Positions 12,078 to 24,420 of a DNA stretch of 64,000 bases are shown here, one piece after another. Within the stretch, counting starts at the first letter, position 1. Every line of letters begins with the position of its first letter. Source of the stretch: Cylindrobasidium torrendii FP15055 ss-10 (Eukaryota; Basidiomycota; Agaricomycetes; Agaricales; Physalacriaceae). A program made the translations under genes and the position numbers. The stretch lies in contig KN880502.1 in assembly GCA_000934385.1 (NCBI GenBank), positions 1-64,000 on the forward strand. The letters are read 5' to 3'. The notes below the pieces were generated by a model. The model made no database searches. It had not been told where the DNA came from and worked only from the letters and a program-made list of their open reading frames with translations.

Positions 12078-13609
12078 TTGTTGTACATACAGGTTTATTT
12101 ATGCATTACTTATGATACCCCCTTCATTATCCATTCGTTGTTGTTTATGGAATGTTGTACTGTATATGTCGATTCGAATGGCCAAAGCTGCGAGAACCTC
12201 CTCACGGTGTTGTTACGAAATGGCAACTAACACGGGACGAAGCATGCAGCTCGCTGTACAACCAGGGGGTTTCTGTCTAGCTGCCACCTAGAAAGCTGCG
12301 AGGGTACTACCAGGGCATTACACTGACAGCTTAGTAGTAGCACTCGTAGTACACATGACGACTAGTACGCCAACGGCGCCATCCTCTTATATCGAGGCTT
12401 GTAGCAATGGTCTCAGCCATCGATGGAAAACAAGTCAACACGCCAAACCTCCAGACAATGCTAGGTATAAGTAATCGTTGTGCCACTGGAAAGTGCGAAG
12501 GTTGACTTGATGGCGCATCAGAATGGGAGCGGGGAGCTGAATCCACTTTAGCGGCCTGCTCCCTCGCATATTGCACATCTTGAACAGGTTTGCAATCGCT
12601 TGGGGGTAGAAGGGAAAGCAACGTTAAATGTCAAAGGACTCATCGACACTGGCGACAGACGTGTACCAACGAGCAGCACGCTCAGGACGGCCTCTCATGC
12701 GGAACAGACACTCATGACTCGCTCATGACGACGCCGCTTCCAAACCGATATTTAGGCAAACTGGGATAACTGAACAATGGAGGGTCCGTGTTCTGGAAAA
12801 CCAAACAAAGCGACTGTTTGTTACTTAGAACGAGGTCGTGGCGACATCAAAGAGGGATCTGTCCATACTTTTATAGGCTCCCATATGCAAGGTAATGCCT
12901 TACGGGACTTCCATTTCATTCCGGACGATATGCGCTGGCCATCTACTATTGTCGTCACGGAGGTCAGTCCTTCGTATTGAATACTCGCGATCACTGCACA
13001 CAGTCACAGAATTTCATCAAGCGTGCCACCAGGTCATACACAATGGGACAAAGCAGAAATCGGATCCCTTCCTACCTGCGGTACACTTTCATTCGGTGCG
13101 TTCGGCACGAGGCAGTCTGGAACGTTTCTTTGACTCCCGCGGTTAGGTTCAAATTCATTGTGTGCGCTGCGTAATATTTGCGCTTAAATGAGGCGTGGGA
13201 GCCCAAGCGTAGATGCGCATTGACAGCAGCAAAGGTGGAATTTCTGGAGACAATAGACGGCAATTTTTCGATTGAAGTCTGTGTACATTGACGGCCAAAC
13301 ATGAATGACTTGAGGGTATGTCCGTGCGCTTGCCGCTCCTTCTCTTTCAGGATCTGTGAGGATCGGTTCTCAGATCTACATGGTCCTATGGGGTCGTCAA
13401 AAGCAAACAATGACCTCTTGGATGGGCCTCCTCGTGACCAGGCCTATAATAACGCTTGGAGCGACTTCTCAATGTGTTGATGCCTCTGTGCGTCCTCCCC
13501 CATCTTTCTGTTCGATTTTCTTTGTAGTTTTCTTGCGCTTTCACCGACTTTTCGTTCGTCGCCGATTCAAACCTACTTCTGTTCCACTCTGTACTTTTAC
13601 TCGAGCAGA
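12078..13609. other. intergenic region without a recognisable gene
   Basis: About 1.5 kb before the HMG-box gene. Several short frames (for example 12331-12621 minus) have no domain, no splice pattern and no paralogue in the window. A TATAATAA at about 13445 could be the core promoter of the HMG gene. The 14-mer TGATGGCGCATCAG near 12510 also occurs near 10423; significance unknown. Confidence 0.4.
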
Positions 13610-14905
13610 ATGACCTCCGACCGCCGGCTTCGAACGCGTCGCCAGCAGCTGCATGATCCCACCGCCACTAATTATCGCGCCCGACGCGTCAATTCCGGCG
13701 GCTCTGCAAGTTCTATCGATGCGTCATTCTTCACCCACCTCCCGCTGCCGACTCCATACACGCTGTCGTCGGACACCACTTACTCTCGGCCCAAGTCCCA
13801 CGCACGCAAGCGCAGTCCAGATCACGTCCCTCGTCCCAGAAATGCTTTCATCCTCTTTCGCTGTGATTTCGTCCGGCAGAAGGTGGTGCCAGAGGAATAC
13901 GAACGCGACCATTGCAATCTCAGCCGTATCGCAGGCGCCGTCTGGAATGTCATGTCGAAATCGGACAAGGCACCTTGGATAGATCTGGCGCAGCTCGAGA
14001 AGAAAGAACATGCCGAGCGCTATCCTCATCTTCGGAGGAGCAAGGGTTCGAAGGGCGGCAAACCCATGCCCACGCCTGAGGATGACGAAGAGAGGGGGAG
14101 GTCGAGGAGTCGCCAAGATACGCCTTCAAGCTTCCCGGACACGCCTCTTTTTGCCTTCGAGGACAATCCCTACACTTACTCGACAGCTCACGGGTTTTCG
14201 CCGATTCCCGACGCCCAGCCTGTGCCGCACACCGCGCTGACCTACACGCTCCCTGGCAGACGGTCGTCGTCTTGCCCTCCGCCTGATTCCGAGCCTGCGT
14301 CCATAACACCTTCAGCGCCTGTGGAATATGGGCCCGGACACACGGTCGCTGCTGCAATTATAGACCCTCCCGTGCGTCGCCCGAGCAGTGTGATGCTGTT
14401 CCATTCTATCCAACCCACCGAGTCTGTGTTCCACGGAGAGTGGCACGCGCCCAAGGCTGTCGCGTACGAGCACGCCAAGGCCACCATGGACGTGTACGAT
14501 AGCAATCACGTTCCCAACGCTGCGGCCGACTACAGTCAAGGCAGCGCCCAGTCGTACGCCTTCCCTTGGACTTCGACATATACGACCCCGACAATCGACG
14601 ACGACTACAGCCCGTTCGGATATTCGCCTACATCCCCCATGAGCGTCGACGGAGCAGAGTACTATTACAGCGGGTCAAACGGCGTCTACGAGCCTCCAGT
14701 GCGTCTTCCTTCTGATTGCTTTGATCCCTATGCTAACGGTCTCCCCCATAAGATGCCCCTACCGCAGCCTGAATCCTACACCAACTGGTACCAAGAACCT
14801 CCGACATTCACGAACCCCTTCGCCCCTTCGGCTAGGCCTCCTCCTACCATGTATCACGAGGTGTCGGTGTCACCTTACGACGTCTTCCCGCCAAGCAGGC
14901 CTTAG
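13610..14905 (+). CDS. HMG-box transcription factor
   Basis: A single-exon 431 aa protein. One HMG box spans about residues 73-145: it opens VPRPRNAFILFRCDF, continues with the LSRIAGAVW helix and ends KKEHAERYPH. This is the fungal MATA/SOX-like subclass, which binds and bends DNA in the minor groove. A basic stretch just before the box (ARKRSPDH) may be a nuclear signal. The rest is Pro, Ser and Tyr rich and low complexity, as in activation domains. The lack of introns is unusual for this window. Agaricomycete HMG factors include regulators of mating and fruiting such as Pcc1-like and Prf1-like proteins, but nothing here assigns it to one. It is not next to homeodomain or STE3 genes, so I do not call a mating-type locus. 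Confidence 0.88.
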   Translation: MTSDRRLRTRRQQLHDPTATNYRARRVNSGGSASSIDASFFTHLPLPTPYTLSSDTTYSRPKSHARKRSPDHVPRPRNAFILFRCDFVRQKVVPEEYERDHCNLSRIAGAVWNVMSKSDKAPWIDLAQLEKKEHAERYPHLRRSKGSKGGKPMPTPEDDEERGRSRSRQDTPSSFPDTPLFAFEDNPYTYSTAHGFSPIPDAQPVPHTALTYTLPGRRSSSCPPPDSEPASITPSAPVEYGPGHTVAAAIIDPPVRRPSSVMLFHSIQPTESVFHGEWHAPKAVAYEHAKATMDVYDSNHVPNAAADYSQGSAQSYAFPWTSTYTTPTIDDDYSPFGYSPTSPMSVDGAEYYYSGSNGVYEPPVRLPSDCFDPYANGLPHKMPLPQPESYTNWYQEPPTFTNPFAPSARPPPTMYHEVSVSPYDVFPPSRP

Positions 14906-15424
14906 TTATACTTGCATACTATTAGACTCATTCACTGTTGTACACATTAAGGTAAGTACTTTATTCCTAGTTACGCACATTCCTACACGACCAGCCTATT
15001 CTCGAAAGCCTACTACACATATTCTAGAGACCAACAAGACCCTTCTATGATACGTTATATTATACTGCCCATGAATGCATCTCGAATGGAATCCATGACT
15101 TGACAATGATTATTGACTTGCGCATAAGTGAATGACTCAATGACTTGCTCTGAAATAAACTCGACACCACAATTGCGTTACAAAGACGGGATCCATGGGT
15201 ACTGTAACGACTACAGTACTACCCACCCAGCCAATGCACTGGGCGCCAGCCGTATCCACTCGTGACTCCATTCCCAAGCTCCAGTCTACAACGCGACATG
15301 ATTATTATACAGCTAGTATTTGCGAGGGGTGTGTGTATGAAATAGTGGATAGTAAGAGAAGAGAGCGCGGAGCAACAATACAACGATAGGTACTTGGGAA
15401 AAAGTCATGCTAACAGTCATCTAC

Positions 15425-17368
15425 TCAGAATGCCAAATCAGCGGGGTCGGGGTCGTCGAACCCGTCCACATGCACGTTCCACTTCCACCGACCCTCCAGG
15501 AAACCGTTAGCGGTGTCGTCGAGGACGATCTCATTACGCTTCGAGACGTAGACCTGGCACGCGTTAGCGAGTCACTCGTACATAACATCGTTGGACTCAC
15601 GGTCTTGTCGGTAACCTTCTGCCTAAGCGTTGGGATGGTGTCGGATTCGATGGGCTGCTCCAGCAGCTCCGAAAGCTCTTCGACGGCATGCTCCAAGTCC
15701 CGCTGGTTGTCCTCGAAAAGCTCCTTGTGGTTTCCTCGGCAGAGGTAGTACGCCATTGCGTATGTCCACTTGAGCGTCTCCCGGCACTTGTCTGCTTCCT
15801 CAACCGCCTTCTTCATGAACTGCACCTCAATCCATGTCAACGACGACGTGATTTGCATCTCCTCCATCTTCTTCTCCGTCTTCTTGTAGAGCTCTAATGA
15901 AAGCTTTGCGGACTGTTCATGATTCGCCCAACGATTGTAATACTGAAGAGGCGTCAGTAGGACACAATGATACAAGTGTTTCACGTACGTGCAGGTAACG
16001 CTCAAGCGACGCACGGCTCCGGCTCTGGGCATCGCGAGCCTCGATTCCAGCCTTCTCCTCATACCGGTTGCAGGAGTACCACGACGTGCCATGGTCGGAC
16101 CAAGGACCCATGCAGACCCAACAGAATTCGTTCTTGCATTTCTTGCACGTCATATGACTGGAGTATACAGTTAGCCCAAACACGCGGTGAATGGCGTGCT
16201 ACGTACTTGCATCCACCATTCTTCTCTATAGTGCTGTTACATTTAGGACATTCTTTCGTGTTCGACTTGATCCAGTTGGCAGTCTCGCTGTCGTCGGCAC
16301 ACTTCTTCATCCACATTTTGGCAACATTGCAGATAACCGGGCGGTGGTCGCTATCGATGGGACAGCCAAAGCAGAACTTGTGCTCGCGTGCAACGGTGAT
16401 GCTGTCGGGGCCCTTCTCCTGTCCTGGGATACCCCGCGCGCCACAGGAAACGGTGGGAACTATGCTGAGGAGGCTAGACTTGGATGACGCGCCGGGACAG
16501 GATACGGTGTTGGTACATCCAGGATGTGGGCAAAACTTCAAGCTCGGGTTGCACGATACATAGTGTCGGGCGAGCAGCTCCTTGAATCGTGGCCACGTTT
16601 CTGGTTCATCGCGTAGGAGAGAAGCGTGCACAAAGCAGTCGGGCGCAACGATTGAACAGCCTTCTGCCATACAGCGGATAAAGTGCTCGCCTTCGTCGCG
16701 AATCTTGGAGGAGAGGTAGGCGGTCCAGCAGCCTATACAGTACTGGTGATTGCAATCGAGCCCCGATGTCTCAAGGCCTGGTGCGTCGTCGAAACAGATA
16801 GGGCACACAAATGGCTCGTCCTTCTTGGACGGCGATGGTCTCTTGTGAGGAAGCGGTTTGGAAGACGGGCGACTTGAACGCGATCGAACGGGGGCGGCGG
16901 ACGCAGGGGATGGCGGTTCGGGAATAGTAATTCCAGCGGCATCGGTAAGCTTAGATGGGTTGTCCATGTATTGTTCAATTAGGCGCTCTTTGTTCCATGA
17001 CATGTGGCGCAGTAGAAGGCCTGCAACGCTCTCCTATGGGCCTCGTGTTAGACGCGTTGCGCGCAGTAGGACGAACACGCACATCTGTACCCAGAATGTT
17101 ACGGGTTTGTTCGATTTCCCGACGCATTAGCCGCTCGACCTCCGCCTGGCTCAGCGACTCATGCTCGGTCTCATACGGTTTGCGCTTTGGTCCAGCGTCA
17201 ATCTGGAAGTCCTCGTTGTCCATGTCCATCCCGTCGTCGTCAGCTGTGGCAAATATCAGAGTTAGTACACTCAGCGAGTCATCCGTAAGACTGACCGTCG
17301 TCCTGCGTGCCATCGTACATATCCTCATCATCGTAGTAATCATCGTCGGAGTACTCAACGTCGGACAT
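15425..17368 (-). CDS. RBR (RING-IBR-RING) E3 ubiquitin ligase, Ariadne type
   Basis: The protein opens with an acidic N-terminus ([17 protein letters not shown]), then a UBA-like segment ([11 protein letters not shown]). RING1 starts CPICFDD and includes [12 protein letters not shown]. An IBR domain follows. RING2 includes [15 protein letters not shown], then HMTCKKC and FCWVC, with the cysteine of GGC at the catalytic position of Ariadne enzymes. The C-terminal Ariadne domain contains YYNRW and a long helical region, and the protein ends DPADLAF. Removing the intron near 16155-16206 restores NHMTC. RBR ligases accept ubiquitin from an E2 on the RING2 cysteine; Ariadne members work with neddylated cullin-RING ligases. 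The IBR carries an extra loop of about 35 residues between zinc ligands. Convergent with the HMG gene, 519 bp apart. Confidence 0.92.
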
Positions 17369-18743
17369 GTTTGTTGTTGTTGCAGGGAATATGAGCGGAG
17401 TCTAGCGGAACGGGATGGTGGCGGTTGTGATGGTATGAGGGGAGCAAGCACAGAACGCCGAGTCCGGCAGGTACAGCGGCTGAGTCAGTCAGGATCACGT
17501 GGTCGAAATGCCGCTTTTGAATTCAACTTGAAGAACCCTTCACGAACGCGTCTAAACTAACCTGCAGATTAAAAGAAAGCGCGACAAATGTCCTTTGTAT
17601 CAGGATAGATAGATGGCCATATTTTCCGGTATCTATGTACCTGCCTCTCGGGGCACTGGACTCCGCGTTCCCAAGAAAGGACGTCCTTAAGTTACAGAGA
17701 TGGCAGGAATCTCTGACAGTCTGACTGCTTTCAATAGGTGTCCGTCTAGGTACTTGTACATATTCAATACTCTGACGAGAAGCACTGAGTAGGTAACTGG
17801 TCTCGGTCATTGGACGTCCGCGTCAACCCTTCCCAGTTTTCTGCCGCTACTCTCACAAGTCACCCTCATAATAAATACGAGACTCAAGAAAATTATGGCA
17901 CTCTAGATGAATCTCATTGTCTTTGCCTGAGCACCGATATCGATCGAGGCTGGATTGAGGCTTACTCAATTAATGGCCAGTTTCGGCTTTAGTGCCATTG
18001 TTCCGGCGATTGCCGAGTGCATGAGTGCAGCAAGCAAGATGCTACCTCTCTTGGCCACAGTGCTATGAGATACAATTCGTCAGTACCTATCTCTCTGTCG
18101 ACATCTGACTCATGTATATCACTTTGGAACACTACTAGCTGTACCTGTTGAACATAGCGTCGGGCGTCGAAATCTCCCGGGAGAAGTATCCTACTGTACA
18201 TGACTGCACGGTTTCCCACCATCACGGTGCATAGGCCTCGGTGAGATATGACTATATTATTCTCCGAGCTATCTCTGACGACTCTGGCCATGGCCGCGCG
18301 CGCAGGACATCGCAAACCAATAGCAAAGGCCCAAAACCATCTATTGCGCTTCATGCTCACTCAAGTACTTACATACGCTTCCACATCGGGAAGCTTGAAG
18401 TAACAAGTGAAGCAGCAAAGCGCGAGGACAGTTACTGGTAATAACGCGCTTGTCAGGCTGGTTGGATTACGATGATCGATATCGCCGAGTAGCATGATTG
18501 CACAGCCGCTCACTCTTCGGGATTCCGATCATCTACAGAGGCAACGGTGCATGACACACCTCACTGGTTTCCTTCTCATATTCCTTTGACAGGTACAATC
18601 CTCCGGGCTTCCATAATCGGTCGAGCTGCAACAGCTAGTAGCTGAGTGCTTCCTACATAACATATCGCAGAGAATGCGTTACTAGCCCATTTTACTCCAA
18701 ATACCATCCCTCATCTTGCACAAAACAAATCAGCGACTTAGCA
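17369..18743. other. intergenic region without a recognisable gene
   Basis: About 1.4 kb between the divergent RBR ligase and 7TM copy A. Short antisense frames (17523-17810, 17989-18360) lack domains or splice structure. I see no RNA gene or repeat. Confidence 0.4.
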
Positions 18744-19996
18744 ATGGTCAACAATCCGACGGACTGCTCGCATGAGCGGGAGACGATGATAAACTCGAAC
18801 ATGCTTATGACACTTTCTTATGGTGCGCAATACTTGCTTTCCGTTGCTTAATTCGCTGACTCCCGAAGGTGTATATTCCTTCGTATTCTGGAGGGCTATC
18901 ACCTCAGGAATGCGTGGCGGAAGGAGTAAGAGATCACGACAACCAGGTGCGCAAAATTAGGCGCTTGAGATTCTGCGCCTGACAAAGCCCTCCGGACTGC
19001 AGATGCATACGCTGCACATCGATCTAGAATCCAACGCAGTCCAGTGCTCTTCATCATTGCCATATTAATGTACACACTGGTCACCGTCCTTTGTGCAATC
19101 TATTGGAAGACTTTATACGACGTGTTCGGGCCCAACGGCGGAGATGGGACATACCTTTGCACTAAACATGTAGCTCCCGCACTTCCCGTCATTTGTGAAG
19201 CCGCTTTAGCTTTGAATATCGTCTTGGCAGACTCGGTCCTGGTGCGTCCACCATCATGACTGCGAATCGCAGCGTAGTCTCATTTCTACTAGATTTGGAG
19301 AACGTACATCGTATTTGGCAAGATCAAAAGGATCGTTATCTTCCCGGCCGTCCTTGTTCTTTGCAATACCGCTCGTAAGTTCACTTAAACTTCCTGTGAG
19401 GAGCAACTCTGCTGACGCTTCTACTGCAAGTCCCTTTCGTTGGCTTTGTTCCAGTCAAAGGATACAAGGATAGCCCCGAGATATATGAACTCGTCTTTGG
19501 CATCCGAAAATTCTGTGTCTTTGTCTGGGTCTACCTAGGCTTTTCCATGGGGATCACCCTCTATTGCAGTATCGCCATCACTCTGCGGATTCTCTGGATA
19601 TGTCGGCTCGGAGGCGCATCCTGGAAGTCGTATTCAAACGTCCTCGAGGTCATAGCAAAATCATCTGCGCTGTACACGACCGTTATTGTCATCACTTCCA
19701 TTCTGGGATTCAGCTCGGCGCGCTGGGGCGCGCGATACGCAGTGGCGGTTCTGTTGTCGGTGACGGTAAGACTCATATATTCGCGAAAAAGCACGAGATT
19801 GAAAGCTGCGTAGGGTATCGCGCCAACATGGATTCTGGCACGTATCGTGTCAGGCAAGGCGCGCGCAGATGAATCGTGGACGATTGGTTCTTCTCCATTG
19901 GGCGCTGACCCGGATGCAATCGAGTTTCGGCCCGACACACATTCTATAAGCAATAATCGTTTACCGGTCTATGCGCTGGTGGGCCCCTCGCCGTAA
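18744..19996 (+). CDS. seven-TM receptor-like membrane protein, copy A
   Basis: Six exons joined in frame by five introns at positions shared with the other five copies. Membrane segments in order: TM1 around MLMTLSYGVYSFVFW, TM2 in VLFIIAILMYTLVTV, TM3 around ALNIVLADSVLIW, TM4 in IVIFPAVLVLCNTA, TM5 in LGFSMGITLYCSIAI, TM6 in SALYTTVIVITSI and TM7 in AVLLSVTGIAPTWI. A loop motif DVFGPNGGDG follows TM2, and the short C-tail holds a conserved DESW. This is the layout of a large Agaricomycete 7TM family without a named function. A receptor role is inferred from topology only; no ligand or G-protein motif is seen. The start at 18744 gives an N-terminus (DCSHERETMINS) shared by all copies. First of three tandem plus-strand copies. 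Confidence 0.8.
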
Positions 19997-20854
19997 GCAG
20001 GCCTGGAGATGGCCTATGCGACGCCAGGAATAAGACTGTCAAATATGTACATGACTATGATTGATATACAGACAGTGCATTGAACTATGTAGCGTGTAGA
20101 GGACGAGAAAGCAATCATACGGCACGTAAGCTCTCCAGCAAGCCAATAGCAAGCACCCGAGCACGAAGATGTATGCAGTTAGTACTATCCGACAGTGAAT
20201 AATGATTTGACGATGCAATTCTGCACTCCATAATATGGTCTATATGCATCCAAGGACTCTTTAAGCTTCGGAATATCCCAGGCTGTCTCTTTGTTCTAAT
20301 CGTCGGGCCTGTAACGCTAAAGGACGGGCACGTATCTTTAAAGGTGATGCACATGTATGCACGAGCACCGATTTTCAATCTTGAAGCGTGCTATTCAAGG
20401 TGCGATGGATCTATAGCTACGTATACGAGAGTTTAATGGGGGGAAGTTACTCTATCTCTCTTCCAGTTCTCTTCTCAAGTTCGTTTGCTGGTCATTGATG
20501 TGGCGCCTGCTTGGTCGTGTTGACTGCAGATCATGTTCGGCAGCATTTGTCACGTGTAGCCAATCGCTCTTGAATTCCATCCGTCTACATATGTCGGCGA
20601 CACAGCATCTACTTTCGCGACTGTTTGTTCATTCGTCCGTTCAACTACCGAAGTCCAGGGGCAATTTTCTTCCACTTCTGCCACTGTGACAATGATCAAC
20701 ATCAGTCCGGGATACACCCGATTTCCGAAACGTATTTTATCTGCTGCGTGTTGAAAGTGTCAGTTGCGCGAACGATGTGGAGCAGAGGGGCTTCAGGCGC
20801 TAGCAAACTCGTTCTCTTACCACCACTATCTCCACACCCTACGACGACTGAACA
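19997..20854. other. intergenic spacer between 7TM copies A and B
   Basis: No gene is seen in this spacer. It should contain the promoter of copy B, but no convincing TATA box is visible. Confidence 0.4.
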
Positions 20855-22159
20855 ATGGTGAACAGCATGACGGACTGCTCGCGCGAGCGGGAGACGATGA
20901 TAAACTCAGAAATGCTTATGACGCTTTTCTACGGTGCGCGATACTCGCTTTCCATTCGTTTTACTCACCCATTCCAAAAGGCATCTATTCCTTTGTATTC
21001 TGGAGAGCTACCACCCTGGGCATGCGGAAGGGAGGAGACATAGGATCGCGACATTCAGGTGCGTAATACTAGGCTTTCCTGAAAACTCGTGACCGAGATC
21101 CTCTTCCCGCAGACGCCTATGCCGCACATCGCTCGAGGATACAACGCAATCCTGCGTTCTTCATCATTGCGATACTCATGTACACGCTGGTCACCGTGGT
21201 TTTCATCATCCACTGGAAGACTTTATACGATGTTTTTGGCCCGAATGGTGGAGATGGAATGTACCTCTGCACCGCTCTCGTGTCGCCAGCCCTCCCCATC
21301 TTCTGTGAAACTGTACTCGCCTTGAATATTGTCTTGGCAGACTTAGTTCTGGTGCGTCCATCATAAACACCATTTGGAGCTTGGTTTGACTTTTGGTTCT
21401 TTCGCAGACTTGGCGAACGTACGTCGTTTTTGGAAAAGTTAAAAGGATTGTCATATTCCCGGGCATACTTGTTCTATGCACCGCTGGTAAGATACATTCC
21501 TCGAGGCCTCTCAGGGAAAAAGCTCTGATAATGCATTCTGCTACCAGTACTCGTCGTTGTCTTCCTTGTCATAGCTTCGATTGGTCAAGGACGCGAGAAG
21601 GGGACCGACATCTACGAACTCGTTTTTGGCATAGGCGAACTATCCGTCCTTGTCTGGATCTACTTAGGGTTTTCTATGGGGATCACACTCTACTGCAGTA
21701 TCGCCATAACCGTGCGCATCTTCAAGATATGTCGGCTTGGAGGAACATCGGTGAAGTCGTATGCAAATGTCCTGGAAGTCGTAGCGGAGTCCTCTGCACT
21801 GTACACCACCGTTGTTCTGATCACTTTCATCCTTGTATTCATCTCGGCGCAGTGGGGGTCGCGATGCGCCGTCGCAGTTTTGTTGTCGGTGACGGTATGT
21901 GCCGTATCTCTACCGAAAAGCATGATCCTGACAGGTGCAGGGTATCTCGCCAACATGGATTCTTGCGCGGGTTGTCTCAGGAAAGGCGCGCACAGACGAG
22001 TCGTGGACAATGGATTCTTCTCCGTTGGACTCGGATCCAGAGGCCATGGAGTTCCAGCCCAATCGAAACTTCACATATACCGACGATTCGACGGCATATG
22101 CGCCGGTAGGGCCACTTCAACCGAAGGACGAGCCAGGCTTAGTGGATGAGAACGTTTGA
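20855..22159 (+). CDS. seven-TM receptor-like membrane protein, copy B
   Basis: Intact paralogue of copy A with the same six-exon structure. Exon 1 ends after MTLFYG. Exon 2 is GIYSFVFWRATT...; exon 3 holds DAYAAHRSRIQRNP, TM2 and TM3 up to ADLVL. Exon 4 starts TWRTYVVFGKVKR and exon 5 runs from VLVVVFLVIASIG to LLSVT. Exon 6 starts GISPTWILARVV. The C-tail (TDESWTMDSSPLDSDPEAMEF) ends PGLVDENV and is longer than that of copy A. All joins are in frame with no stops. Function is unknown beyond a predicted multi-pass plasma-membrane protein. Closest in sequence to copies A and E, with near-identical loop and TM5 segments, which points to recent duplication or gene conversion. Confidence 0.82.
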
Positions 22160-22961
22160 TACATACAAGACTACGAAACCTAGGAAGAAGTACTGGAACA
22201 ACGCGTTGAGTCATTGTATCACAGAACGATTGAGAAACCTCTGTCGTGTCGAGCGGCCGAGTTGAATGCGGCCTGGTTTTCCTCTTACCACTACTCCCAA
22301 AATTGGACGTGTCGATTCAATGTTCGGTGTAGATGGATATCCAAACCAGATATCAGCCACCCTATAGCACATAGTGAAGCTATCCCAATAATCGTAGTAC
22401 CCAGTACGGATACTTAAGCTGTAAGCTCCGACGTAAACCTGCGTGGTGAAACCGTCATTTGCCTGCCAGTCATTGTAAGACGCTATAGCGCGGAGAGGCT
22501 TACCATGATGTGCACAGCGTTGTGCAGCGGTTTTCGAAAGCATGTATGATAGACGTCTTGGATGTGCTTCTCCATAGAGGCTGTGGGTATTTCGGAGCCC
22601 CATATTGGGTTGTCGGAGCGGCCATCCGGCGGTCCTTGAAGACGAAGCACAATGCAAACTTGTCGTCGTAGAAGACAAAAACCAACGATAATCTCAGCAG
22701 CCTCTGCTTGTCTTGTTGAACTCAATGGGGCCCCGTCTAGTTCGTCCTGGATGTGCCATCCTACCGCCCGCCACATTTTTTCGCCTTGAATGGGGCGCTC
22801 GACTGTGAGGCAATCAAATTAGACAGCAACTATCACGTTGAAACGCTCCAAAAAAACTACTTATGATGATTTCGAAAACCGTTATAAGGCGCACTTGGAC
22901 TCATTCCCACACCACCACTGCCCTCTCCTCATCTAGAAAAGTACGAGCGGACTGTGACACA
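22160..22961. other. spacer between 7TM copies B and C with weak unassigned ORFs
   Basis: Two overlapping minus-strand frames exist (22483-22776, 97 aa; 22211-22678, 155 aa). The first begins MWRAVGWHIQDELDG. They have no recognisable domain and no clear splice partners. They may be a decayed gene or chance frames. Confidence 0.3.
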
Positions 22962-24250
22962 ATGGAATATGACTGGAATGACTGTTTGTCCGAGCGGGAG
23001 ACGATGATAAACTCCAGAATGCTGATGACACTTTTACATGGTGCGCGTTGCTTTCTCACTCTCCCTATTATTCACTCATCTCGAAAGGCATCTATTCCTC
23101 TGTATTTTGGAAAGCTATCACATCGGGAATGCGGAAGGGAGGATCGAAATATTCAGGTAAGCAGAACTACCACGCTTTCCCAAAGATCCACGTCTCACAA
23201 AGCCGCTTTCTCGAAAGACACATATGCCGCACATTGCTGGAAATTACAACGCAATCCAGCGTTCTTCGCCGTTGCGATAGTCATGTACTCGCTGGTCACC
23301 GCGGTCGTTGTGATCCACTGGAAGACTCTGCACGACGTTTTTGGTCCCAACGGTGGAGATGGAGCGTACCTTTGCACTGGATTCGTAGCTTCAGCCGTCC
23401 CTATCTTCTGCGACACCGTTTTCACCTTAAATATTGTCTTGGCGGACTTGGTCGTGGTTCGTCTATCTTGACCACCAAATTCGAGCTCTGTCTGACATAA
23501 GGTTTTTATGCATTAGATTTGGCGAAACATACGTTGTCTTCGGCAAAGTCAAAAGGATTGTAATATTCCCGGTCATACTTGTTCTGTGCACCGCCTGTAA
23601 GATTAATCCCTCAGACCCCATCGTGGACAGCTGCTAACTTTTCTGTCCCAAGCTTTCGTTGTCCAATCTACCATTAAATATGTTTCTATCGGTACCGATG
23701 AAGCGCGCGCAAAGGGAATCGGCATCTATGAACTCGTCTTTGGCCCAGGCGAATGTGTCTACACCCACGTTTTGACAACGGCCTACTTCGGCTTTTCCAT
23801 GATAATAACATTGTATTGCAGTGTTTCCATTACTGCACGCATCTTCAAGATACGTCGGCTTGCGGGAACATTATCGAATTCATATGCAACCATCCTAGAG
23901 GTCGTAACGGAGTCCTCTGCATTATACACCACTTGTATTCTTATCACCTCCATCTTGGTGCTTATTTCTCCTGCTTCCGGATCACCATACGCTATCTCGG
24001 TTTTATTGTCAGTTACGGTAAGACCCATTCAATTCTTTGCGCTAGAGAACAGTCTTGACGCTCTCTGTGCAGGGTATCGCACCAACATGGATCTTGGCGC
24101 GTGTTATCTCAGGTAGGGCGCGCACAGATGAGTCGTGGGCGATTTGTTCTTCCTCATTGGGCTCCCGAAGCCATCGAGTCCCAGCCTAATCGACCCCGGG
24201 CCTTCGCAAACGCCAGCGACGACGGCAGATGCGCTGCGACAACCGAGTGA
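22962..24250 (+). pseudogene. seven-TM receptor-like gene, copy C, frameshifted
   Basis: The exon pattern and most of the protein match copies A and B: MINSRMLMTLLHG, GIYSSVFWKAIT, DVFGPNGGDGAYLC, TLNIVLADLVV, FGKVKRIVIFP and GIAPTWILARVI. Two lesions are visible. At the start of exon 4 (about 23521-23527) an extra A in GGCGAAACATACG shifts the frame relative to the other copies and leads to a stop. Near 24158-24170 the C-tail shifts frame again within the DPEAIE-like segment. Read in the spliced frame, translation would stop soon after TM3. TM5 is also the most diverged of the array's plus-strand copies. An alternative acceptor cannot be fully excluded, but the donor phase does not fit one. 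Probably a recent pseudogene. Confidence 0.7.
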
Positions 24251-24420
24251 CGGTGAGTGGAATCAGTATTTTTGACACGCAGTGAAAATGGACGAATAAC
24301 ACCATCAGGATCACTTCCTCATATCTCTATGTAAAATCTATGTATCAGCCTTCAAGTTCTACAAATCTATTCTACCATATAATCATTAATGTACACTTTT
24401 ATCTTGATTTATCCGCGGTT

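Noticed and set aside
22211..22776. Minus-strand ORFs between 7TM copies as a gene
   Set aside because: Frames change without supportable splice sites and no family is recognised.
13610..24250. HMG-box gene near 7TM genes as a mating-type locus
   Set aside because: The 7TM proteins do not look like STE3 pheromone receptors, no homeodomain pair or mitochondrial intermediate peptidase gene is present, and I saw no CaaX pheromone precursor.
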